A DNA stretch of 41,357 nt from Solicoccozyma terricola (lineage: Eukaryota > Basidiomycota > Tremellomycetes > Filobasidiales > Piskurozymaceae), in contig BCLD01000030.1 of assembly GCA_001600875.1 (NCBI GenBank), positions 20,249 through 61,605 on the forward strand, written 5' to 3'. The translations under genes were made by a program, and so were the position numbers. The first letter of the stretch is position 1; each line of letters opens with the position of its first letter. Shown here piece after piece: positions 22,738 through 32,181 of the stretch. The notes beneath the pieces are model-generated. The model was not told the DNA's origin. It saw nothing but the letters and a program-made list of their open reading frames with translations, and made no database searches.

Positions 22738-23235
22738 GATGGATGGACTGCCGGGTATGTGGAAGGGCTGTACGAGATGTGGGGATATGCAACACGAGAA
22801 GACAACTCCCGGATCGGTTCGAAGCTGGCCTCCACTACGGTCCTGATATTCCCAAGGATCGTGCTCGGATGTAGACCCGGAAACGGATATACGCCACACA
22901 GATATTCTAATGAATCCTCCGGTCCGACATGTTGTTTCATATGAAGTTGAGTCTCCGCGGCGCCGTGACCATCCGCTGGAATGCGCTCCGGTAACTCATC
23001 GATTTCAGCTGGGCGTCATGCTCAGAGATGTGCAAGGCGACGAAACGTCGCGGCTAACCTCGGACCTGCGCCTGTAGCAGAGACCTCGCCTGCTTCTAGA
23101 TAGAACCTTGTTTGGATACCTCCTTCGGCGGGGTATACAAGGGAGCCAAATGTACTTGTCTGTTCTCCCCCTCTCCCAGTTCCACATTTCTCTCAAATAC
23201 TCATCCCGCAAATATAGACACAAGCCATTCTAGAA
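22738..23235. promoter_or_regulatory. Shared divergent promoter region (M20 amidohydrolase / permease)
   Basis: The 498 nt lie between two divergent start codons. Near the permease side there are GGTATACAAG (about 23134) and CAAATATAGAC (about 23210), both TATA-like. Several short GATA-containing words occur, but I cannot claim a nitrogen-regulatory cluster without counting against background. Confidence 0.45.
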
Positions 23236-25556
23236 ATGTCCCTCTCCACAATACCAGCGCTGACCGCACCGCGGCTAACAGAAGGATACGAGCTCGAAGT
23301 CAAAGACAAGGACGAACAAAGGGAATATTCCGTTCAGGTTGCCGGTGGCGATCAAGTCACTCCAGCTTCTCAAATCATATTTGATGTGGATGGTGACGAG
23401 CAGGAGAACCGCAAGTTGTTGCGCAAGATCGATTGGCATCTAATGCCGCTATTATGCGCGGTCTACGGGTTGCAGTTCGTAAGTTTTGTGGCTGTTCAGT
23501 CCAACTATGCTGACGTCGTTAACCCTTAAACCCATCAGCTTGACAAGACGTCTTTGAGTTACGCTAGGTGAACCTGTTCTGCCGGTACTTGCCTGTCCCA
23601 AACGTGCTGGCTAACGACTTTGTCGCTTCTGTCTCAGTGTCATGGGCATTCGACAAGCGAGACATATCACCCTCAGCGAATACAGCTGGCTGAGTAGTAT
23701 CTTCTGTGCGTTCTTCTTCACCTCAGAGTTGTATTTCCGTGCTCAACTAGGCTCCCACATTCTCTAGATTTTGGCTATCTCGTTGGTGAATTTCCCTCTA
23801 GTTACTGCCTTGCGCGTCTCCCTCTCGGTAAATGGACGGCATTCACCGTTTCTGTATGGGGTGCCGTTCTGTGCTGTATGGCTGTGGCACCGGATTTTAA
23901 GAGCTTGATGGTTATCCGATTGTGAGTAAGACGGTCATCCGATACGACTAAGCCGAACACGCAAGACACATCACAACTTCCCAACTTACCCAACCCGTGA
24001 CAGCCTGCTCGGTTTTTTGGAATCAGGAATCACCCCAGCGTTCACTCTAACCACCTCCCACTGGTATCGGAAAAGTGAACAAGGAACCCGAACTGGCTTT
24101 TGGTTCTCCTGCAATGGACTGAGTCAGGCAATCGGCGCGTTCATTGCTTACGGCTTGGCCAAGGCCGATCTTTCGGGAGACCTCTCAATCCCAAGTTATC
24201 AAGTAATCTTCATTTTGTTAGGGACGATCACTTCAGCAATGGGAATCGTGCTGCTCTTTTTCCTACCGGACTCGCCGCTCAATGCGAGATTCCTCACGCC
24301 ATATGAGAAAGAGATGGCGGTGGAGCGGGTTCGGGGCAATCAGCAGGCGATTGAAAACCACGAATACAAGATGTATCAGGTCAAGGAAGCCTTTTTGGAT
24401 CCCATGGTGAGTGACATGGTGCTGGTGTTGTTGTTAGACAGACTTGATCCAATCTCGTATTATCCGAAACAGACATGGTTGTACTCGTTGTACGCGATCG
24501 CTTTGAGCATTCCCAACGTGAGATGATATTGCCGGGGAATCATTTGTTGATCGCTGTACTCATCATTTGCCTCCTGTCTTCAGGGTGCATTCACGAAGTG
24601 AGACGACCGCGGCCTTTGACATTCCAGGATCTACCGTGCTAAAATGAGTCTCTGCTCTCAGCTTCTTTTCGATCCTCATACAATCTTTCGGCTTTACCGC
24701 CACGCAATCGCTCCTCTACACTGCTCCAGGCGGAGCCATTGTCTTCGTATCTATCGTCTCCCTCTTGTATCTCGGTGATCGTTTCAAGAAGCGCATTCTC
24801 TTTGCCATGATCTCTATCGCCATCAGCGCAGTTGGCGTGCTTCTCGTCTGGTTCCTGCCGACTCATAACAATGTTGGCAGATTAATTGGTTACTATTTGT
24901 AAGTGCTTAGTGATTCATTTGCCAGGTTCTGGGGATTGAAGAGTTGATCATATCATGCCTCCTCAGGTGCAATGTCGCTACCGTTGGCTTGGTGGTTCTG
25001 TTGTCATTGATCGCATCCAACATGGCCGGTCACACAAAGAGTAGGTTGGCTGCGCTCTCACAGGACAGGAATCTGAATTGATCCGCTTCTCACCCTCATT
25101 TACAGAGGTCACCGTCTCCGCAATCTTCCTTGTATCCTGTAAGTGATCTAGTATACGTGTCGAGGACAAAGAACCCCTGCTGACTATCATGTTATATGAG
25201 TATAGACTGCGTTGGAAATATCAGTACGCCTTGGATGTCATGTCGCCTGGTGAAACCTTGGCTTACCCTCGACATCTCCTCTAATCAACAGTTGGGCCAC
25301 AAACTTTCCGCGCCGAATGTGAGACGCTACCTCTTCTCGCCGATGCGCAGTACTCAACTGGCTCTTTTTCCCAGACGCACCGCGATACGCGCCTGCTCTT
25401 GCCACTGCCTTTGCCTGCTTTGCACTAGGTATAGTCATTCTCGGCTGTATCTGGATGCGAAACGTGCGGGAGAACGCCCGACGTTCCGCGATCATGGCGG
25501 CACCGGGCTATACCCTCTGTGCGGACCATGCCTTTAGTGATTTCACAGATCGGTAA
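23236..25556 (+). CDS. MFS permease, Dal5/anion-cation symporter type
   Basis: Thirteen exons (23236-23478, 23539-23567, 23638-23705, 23768-23921, 24004-24406, 24473-24517, 24584-24597, 24662-24898, 24967-25040, 25106-25138, 25206-25223, 25292-25318, 25375-25556) sum to 508 residues. Family landmarks are LLRKIDWHLMPLLCAVYGLQFLDKTSLSYASVMG, SSIFYFGYLVGEFPSSYCLARLPLGKW, RFLLGFLESGITPAF, FLPDSPLNARFLTPYEK and YCVGNIIGPQTFRAEYAPRYAPA. These are diagnostic of the allantoate/vitamin/dipeptide permease branch with 12 membrane segments. The substrate is probably an organic anion such as allantoate, a dipeptide or a ureido acid. Its divergent partner, an M20 amidohydrolase, suggests uptake and hydrolysis of one nitrogen source. 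Several exons are tiny (14, 18, 27, 29 nt). Confidence 0.92.
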
Positions 25557-26577
25557 GCCCGATCTCCCTAGTACCAAAGACGACGAGACCATCAGCTGAT
25601 TGGATATCGAGAGTCGTGCAGGGAAAACGAAACATTCCTTTACTTGTCCTGAAGTTGGCAACGCCAGAAAAGAGATTGAACTTGGATGTCTGCTGATTCC
25701 ATCGCAGCTGCTGTGCTGGGGAAGCGACTGAATCAACGCTTGGCGCGATGTTGTAGTGACGGGTTTGCTAGAATGATAAACAAATGTTGGTTGCCTAATC
25801 GCTTTCCCGCCGCATTCCGCTGGAGCTATCCAGCAAACCTTCCCAAGCGGGCTGCGAAACATTGAATTAAGCTAGGCGGAACCTGCCCTTTGGTCGACGT
25901 CACACCTACTCGTGTCACACCCGAGCCGTTGGTGGCTTTACCAGTGTAACGACCGCTCCCTGCCGCCAGACAAACAGCTGATGCTACCCCTTGGCATCGC
26001 GAATGCTGTGTAGGTTGTCGGTAAAACAATGAAAAAGGTGACACCCGTACCGAACCATTATCGTGTCGGGCCTCCGCGAAGTCGGCGGTTTCAGGAACCC
26101 GAGCATCCGGAAAATTAAACCAGTCCGAGACAAACGTTTTGTGGCGTACCGAGCATCCTATTGATCGGTGCTTTTTGGGTCATATTTCGCGTGGGAGTGT
26201 ACAAAGTGTACATACAGAGAGGGTCCCACATCGGAGCAAGCACTTGTGTACACTGCGGCAGCGACTTAGCATTTTATGCCTGATGGCCATGCTTGTTTAC
26301 TGTTTTAAAAAGAGATACGACCGACGAGGACTGCAGGAGCGAGCACCCGCGCAACGCCGGCGGATTCTGAAACAGGGCAGGGAGGATTGGGGCAAGTCTT
26401 GCGGGAACCATCATCATTCAGCCAAGGCGAAAAAGCTTGATTGGTGTGAGAAGCCAGACACACCATGTCCGAGGGATGGTATGGATGGTATCCATCGCCA
26501 ATCCAACATAAAGACCAGACGCCCACAAACACCCTTCTTCTCGTTTCAACAATTCCAGACGCATTTCAATTCGAGCC
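25557..26577. other. 1-kb intergenic region
   Basis: No convincing gene between the permease and the next secreted protein. Repeated TGTACA words occur at 26196-26213 (twice, in AGTGTACAAAGTGTACAT) and again near 26246, a possible regulatory palindrome. The rest has only short open frames. Confidence 0.5.
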
Positions 26578-27790
26578 ATGAGGTTATTTACGCCCACTGT
26601 CGTCTGTTTCGCCCTCCTGCACACTGTGTGTGCTAGCAATTCAGGAATCTTCGATGACAATGGAGAGCTTAGTCCTCAAGAGCATATCGCGCCACAAGCA
26701 AAAACCGAGCGTTCCGACTATTCCCATCTAAACAATGCGGAACGACTTCGTAGGGGGTTACCTTTGCGGCCACCTACAGCCCGACGAGAAAATGCCAGAC
26801 GAGGTGAGTTTGCCCGATACTCTGGCGTCAAGTCACGCTTGTCCTAACCTCTGCAATCTGCTCAGCTGTCGCCTCCCCGCAAGCCTGTGTACCATTGTCG
26901 AGTAGGCAAGTGGTCGGGTGGTTTTCATTGCGGAATGCCACTGCGGCCTAATCAATCCTGCACATCTCATACAGCACAGGCGTCATCGGCGTGTCGTCCG
27001 GCGCTGGGGGCCCAGTTGGGTATATCTCGAATAGTTTCGACGACCAGAACTCGTATACATTCACCCCCACTCTGGCAAATGCCCTTCGAGTCCAACTACC
27101 ATCGCTTAGCCCTTACAATACTCCAATAGAGATCACAGCTATTAATGGACCGGATTCAGCGCATCCCTTTGTTGGAGCGGTTTCAGGCAGCAATGGAAAT
27201 GATTTTTTAGCGGATGGAAGGTTAGGGTAAGTTGAAAATTAATCTTCTTGACTATAGCTTTTCACCTTCTGAATGCGCCTGTCGTCTCAGATATGCCTAC
27301 CTGGCTGGAACAGGTCATAGTAAGTCTTTTCTTTTTTCTTTTTTTTTTTCAATGTGGTATCAACTGCCTGAGACCCCCGTGAATCACAGCGCCTGCAAAC
27401 TCCCGTCCGTCGCCGGCAGGTACAAGTTTACAAGAGCTGGGGTATAATGGTTATTCGGTTAGCACAATATGGACCCTTTCCTGCAATCTGGGCATCACTG
27501 GACAGTGGACCAATTGGGATGGCTGTGAGTAGACTAGGCCAGTTTTGCATTTAACACAACTTATTGACTAGCTAACGGCAACCTTTCAACCCAGCGCAAC
27601 CAAATTCGCAGCTATTCTACAACCCCGTAATGGACTACCTTGGACTGACTTGCGACACATCTGCTATAAACGCCGCATACAATGAAAGGGCAATCTACGT
27701 GGTGAGGTAGAATCGCTTGGGTGGTTCAGCATCTTGCTGATGAGTCTCTGTTGTACGTTGCAGACATTTACCTTTATTCCGTTGACGTGA
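26578..27790 (+). CDS. Small secreted protein of a basidiomycete family, function unknown
   Basis: Seven exons (26578-26803, 26866-26901, 26980-27226, 27291-27319, 27390-27524, 27595-27701, 27764-27790) encode 268 residues. It begins with a signal peptide (MRLFTPTVVCFALLHTVCAS). The pro-region NNAERLRRGLPLRPPTARRENARR is a layout often seen in secreted basidiomycete proteins, possibly a kexin-type processing site. The mature part has SFDDQNSYTFTP, LGYNGYSVSTIWTLSCNLGITGQWTNWDGSQP and LFYNPVMDYLGLTCDTSA, ending VTFTFIPLT. I recall similar sequences only as hypothetical secreted proteins. The last exon is 27 nt; the third acceptor was chosen because it alone keeps the frame. Confidence 0.75.
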
Positions 27791-29172
27791 GGATGTATGG
27801 ACCTGGAGTGGCCAAGCTGATTTTGTCGACAGCGGTCGGTCAAGTGACGGAATGGAACTTTAATTATACTGTATGACGACGTTCCTGCTATGGACAATGA
27901 CATGCCTAGAATGTGGGGCCCAAATGATCGTAGCGACTATCAAGTACGAGGCAGTCCTGCCGAAGGTTGTTACAGCTCGATGTCGCGTAGTGAGGCTTGG
28001 AGGGATGGCCAAGGGTAGGCAGCTGGCGGGGAGACGAAGAAAGGCACTCATAATGCCACCTGCTTGTTTACAGGCAGCTTTATCGAATCATACGCTGTTT
28101 TGATTCCCAATCACTTGTCCTGTAATAGGACATGGTCATTGCCGACATATCTTGTTACGTTTTGCATTCGGTCTCTGACCAAGAACGACGAGCAGATCAA
28201 TTTAGAATTGCTCAGACAACTGCTTTGGTGGAATAATACGACAGCCACTTGGATACCCTTGCCTCCGCATACAAAACATCACTTTGCAGCGAGCTTAAGC
28301 AATTTGGAGGTAAAAGATGACGTTGACAGGTCGGCAATGATGCTCTCGACGCCCAGATCGTGGACTTATTGGAGCTGCGAGGTACGAGGATGCGAAATAT
28401 GAAACGGATGGATGCTATTTCGGTATCCCCCCACAACCCCCAAAACCAACGCCATCATACCACCGCAGGGGGGAGCACCTGGTGGGAAATTTCACAGGTT
28501 CGTCCACAGGTCGATGTTTTCGAGGGCCAGACCCATCGCTTCCATCTATCCGGAATTAGGGGCAAAGAAGATATTCTAGGCCAAGGGTAACTCTTGATGT
28601 GGCGACGACATGGCTATAGCATCCACTGGTCGTATCGGAAGCTACACCTGCTTCCGCTTGTAGGCAGGGCTTTACTAGCTTGGTTGGCAATTCCCGCAAG
28701 ATTGACGTGTCCTCGCTTCCGACCAGTCTTGGCTGTCAACATGAAGAGAAGAGGTCTCAAGTTGTGGGGCGTGCCAAGTGGATGCTGACCAGCATCTCAT
28801 GCGGTGTGGTTCTCGGCCAGTCGAAAGCAGATGGATTAAATTTTGACGACGCATGTTCTGCTGAATCACGCCTTACACGGTAACAAAGGGAAGCTCGCTA
28901 CAAATGAAAGTTCGGCTAAATTGACCCTATGTCGGGGTTCGGCGACTTTCGTTCTTCGGTAGCAATCTAGGTCGGCATGGTGGGCCAGATTACAATCCGA
29001 TTGATCAGCTGCTCCTGTTTTTCTCTTTGCGATGAAGCTTGATTGCGACCTCCATTGAGATACATATAATTACGCTTTTGGAAATGGCTACCTGTCCGTT
29101 CACATCTGTCATTTGAATCATCACAATTCACATCCCTTTCCAATCTGCCTCTGAACTCTTCATCACGCAAAT
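27791..29172. other. Region with unresolved or decayed coding signal
   Basis: About 1.4 kb between the secreted protein and the NmrA-like gene. Fragments look protein-like, for example MDNDMPRMWGPNDRSDYQ from 27890 and SHLDTLASAYKTSLCSELK near 28242-28300, and splice-like signals occur (GTAGGC at 28014, TTTACAG at 28073). I could not join them into one frame with consistent introns. This may be a degraded gene or one whose structure I failed to find. From 28870 to 29172 it should hold the NmrA gene promoter. Confidence 0.35.
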
Positions 29173-30471
29173 ATGGTCGCCTCAACAGATTCTACCGCTC
29201 CTCGTGTCGCCATCATCGGTATCACCGGCAATCAGGGGGGGAGCGTCGCAACCGCGCTGCTCGCTTCGTCCAAGCCTTACCGTCTTCTGGGTCTTACTCG
29301 AGACGCCAGCAAACCGGCATCGAAAGAATGGGAAAGCAAAGGGGTCCAAATGAAAAATGTTACGGTTGCAGTCGGCAATGAGGGTCAAGTTCGAAAGGTG
29401 TTGGACGGTGTGGACATTGTTTTTGTGAGCAGGATTTCGACAGATTCGCTCACACGGCGTGTGCCTGATTCCTTGAATACCTTCTTCCCAGTCGACCACG
29501 GATTTCTGGGGACACTTTGACAAGGAACGTGAGATTGCGGAAGGCAAGCTTGGTTAGTCATCGCATATTGTTGGTCAGCTTATCAGTGGTTGACGACTAA
29601 TACTGCTTGCTCCCTCTCTGCAGTCGTGGATCAAGCCAAGGCAGCTGGTGTCAAGCTCTTTGTCTGGTCCGCTCTGGATTCACTCGGTGACCTCACAAAC
29701 GGCAGATACCCCGTCCCGTTTTTCGACACAAAGGCCGCCATCACAGAGCACGTCAAGGCTAGTGGTATTCCTTATGCGCTGGTCCAAAGTGGTTTTTACT
29801 TTTCCAACTTTGTGGTGAGTGGTGCGCCGGTATTCTCCGTAATGTCAAAGGACTGAACTTGCAACAATTGTAGTCTGGCTTCTGTGCTCCCAAGAAGCAG
29901 CCGGATGGCACTTACGTCATGTTGCTTCCTGTTTCCCCTGACGATCTCAAGGTAGCCGTTTTGGATATTCCCGGTGACTTTGGTCCCTATGTCCGAGCTG
30001 TCATCGAAAACCCGAAACTGGGCGCTGGATCGGAGGTTCTGACCGGTAGTTTCGCGTCGTTCAGTCAAATGGCTGCAGAGCTGAGCAAAGGTTCGTAATA
30101 CTTGTCGTTGGCGATCGCATGATGGGCGCGGCAGGCAGTCCTAACGCTGACACCATGCAACGATTCATCCCTAATAGCGTCCGGGAAAAAGGTGATAGCC
30201 CGCCAAGTAGGGAAGGACGAATTCCTTGAGGCCTTTGCCAACTTTGGACCAGCTGCGGAGATGCTTTACAACATGTACACGGCCTTTGTCGAAGTAGGAT
30301 GTGAGTGTGCACAAATCATAGTTTCCGGTGTTCGCTGACCTTATCGGGCATCATCATTTCGCAGTCTACGGTCCCAAGAATATCGAAGAGTACCAGCGTG
30401 ATACTGGCATCAAGCCCAGGACCTTCAACGAGATTGTCGCGAGCTGGACTGGACCTCTCTTGTCCGAGTAG
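29173..30471 (+). CDS. NmrA-like NAD(P)-binding protein
   Basis: Six exons (29173-29424, 29492-29552, 29624-29814, 29874-30090, 30178-30300, 30365-30471) give 316 residues. The N-terminal Rossmann motif VAIIGITGNQGGSVATALL fits GxxGxxG of atypical short-chain dehydrogenases. Further NmrA/HSCARG features are FSTTDFWGHFDKEREIAEGK, VKLFVWSALDSLGDLTNGRY, and GIPYALVQSGFYFSNF. NmrA proteins sense NAD(P) redox state and in filamentous fungi restrain the GATA factor AreA; others are quinone or isoflavone reductase-like enzymes. The YxxxK catalytic pair is not evident, favouring a sensor over an enzyme. All introns are short GT-AG. Confidence 0.9.
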
Positions 30472-30767
30472 CATGTCGACACCGAGCGTGTATCTTCATA
30501 TAGTCACAAACTCGAGTCATGATGTACATACGTGATTCGCATCGAGTGCGTGCGACCTGCACCGTGCATGGTATGGGAAGCATCAAGACGCCGATGTGAC
30601 ACTCCCTCCTTCCCACGGAGAAGCATATCGAAAGAGGCGTCATCAGGCCTCCTTTCACAAGAAGCATCATCAGCTCATTCCAATCTCCCTCCAAATAAAG
30701 CCGAAGGGAGAAATTTGCCGCGGTTGAACATTGTCAAAACTCCAATTGAAGTACCATCGTCCTCCTA

Positions 30768-31335
30768 ATGGCCTCATACGCTGATCAGCCCACCTCGGCA
30801 CTCGAGCCTGATCTGTCCGATCAGACCACTGGACTCTCAGCTTCCTTGGGCGATGAGAACACTTCTTGCATTACCGCTCCGAGTAGGAGCACAGAGGATT
30901 CGACGCCTCCCAACGCTAGTCAGGAACAGACTTCGCCTGGCACAGAAACTGATCAACTCGCTCTAGAGCTTTCCCAACTTAAGTGCAAGATTGACGAAGA
31001 CAACGTCGTCCGGAAGACGCCCGAATTCGGCCGTTGTTTGAGTACACTGAATCCGCTGATGATGTGAGTACAGTGTAAATGACTGGTTATTCCCCACTAA
31101 TATCAAGATGGACTCACAGCAGAAGTTAGGAGTATGGGTCGCAAAGATTTCGGACACCCGCAAGGGCTTGAAAGACAACCGGGACCTCCCTGCAGAATTG
31201 TCGAAAGTACCCTGCAAGCTGGACGACGCTGTAGAACCGTTGCGGGAAAGATTCGAGAGAGATAACAGCTGGGGTAGGGGTGACGATTGGTACGATGAAA
31301 GGTTGAAAAGAAAGCATTTCTGGAAACCGCAGTAA
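30768..31335 (+). CDS. Hypothetical protein, gene structure incomplete
   Basis: The 3' exon (31108-31335) reads MDSQQKLGVWVAKISDTRKG and ends RLKRKHFWKPQ, a charged helical sequence. It is preceded by a convincing 44-nt intron (31064-31107: GTGAGT donor, CACTAAT branch, CAAG acceptor). In phase with it, the upstream exon reads PLFEYTESADD, but this frame meets a stop further upstream. The long acidic Ser/Thr-rich frame starting at 30768 (MASYADQPTSALEPDLS) is in a different phase. A further intron near 30950-31015 or an indel is needed. No known family is recognised. Confidence 0.4.
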
Positions 31336-32181
31336 TCTGTAACAAGTTGTGAGAATAGTTGGAAATTGAACTCTATTGTCGTGTGCTGATCCTATCCGAT
31401 GGGTAGTACCCCTGGTCGACGATGTCGACCTAAGTAACTCTCATCGGATAGGCTATGGCTTGTGTGTGGGTCCTGCAAATGTTGGTTTAAGACCTTGCCT
31501 TGATATGCCGGTGATAGAATATACTAGTGTTGGAGTAGAGCGGCTTGGATAGCTAGTCCGATGGAGTTGACTGTAATGTGCGAATGCGAGATAAGAGGTA
31601 TATGTATAGGTATCTGAGTCTCGCTGATTACATGGTGAAAAGAGAAAGAGAGGGCACAAACAGCCTCGAGAACAGTCACTTTATATATGGCTCTGGAACA
31701 GGTGGAAAGTGGCAAAAGAGGAGTCGAAATGGTCGGGCGGAGTCAGGTCGTGAGGGATGAGAGGGGAATCGAGGGACAGAGATGTAGGTTCGGTATCTCC
31801 GCTTTGTCGATGATGCATCGGTATTAACGGTTTGTTAGTGACGGTCTGGCATTAACGGGTCGGGAATGCCAGATGTGGTTCGAGCTGGGTCGATTCGGTC
31901 GGGAATCCCCTTGATTCGTTACAGTAAGGATGAGGGTGGGCGCAAATGATATTCAGTGTGGAGAGTGAGTTCGATAGGCAGGCCCTCTATGATGTCAACA
32001 GTGTCAGAGGAGAGAAATCGCATTCAAAGAGTAAAGGTGGAGGAGGTGAAGAAGAATGGGGCAAGTATATACACAATGGGAATCATAAGGTTTCTCTTCA
32101 TTCCATGCAGAATCCTGTCCATTCCGTAATCTGCATTTTTCATCATATATCACCCAAAGGCTGCCACAAGAAGATGGTGTG
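31336..32181. other. Intergenic region with inverted repeats
   Basis: Between the hypothetical gene and the 3' end of the beta-glucosidase gene there is a nested inverted repeat (31391-31452) and a second hairpin (about 31848-31872, arms TGGCATT/AATGCCA). Purine-rich runs follow to about 32060. No gene is evident. Confidence 0.6.
31391..31452. repeat. Nested inverted repeat
   Basis: Outer arms CCTATCCGATG and CATCGGATAGG are perfectly complementary over 11 nt. Between them sits a second perfect palindrome, GGTCGAC-GAT-GTCGACC. The arrangement would form a hairpin with an internal hairpin (cruciform-like). It is about 60 nt downstream of the hypothetical gene's stop and could act as a 3'-end or a small element's footprint. 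Confidence 0.8.

Noticed and set aside
31860..31930. GGTTCGAGC-like words recalling a tRNA T-loop
   Set aside because: No acceptor stem, D-arm or anticodon arm could be paired around it.
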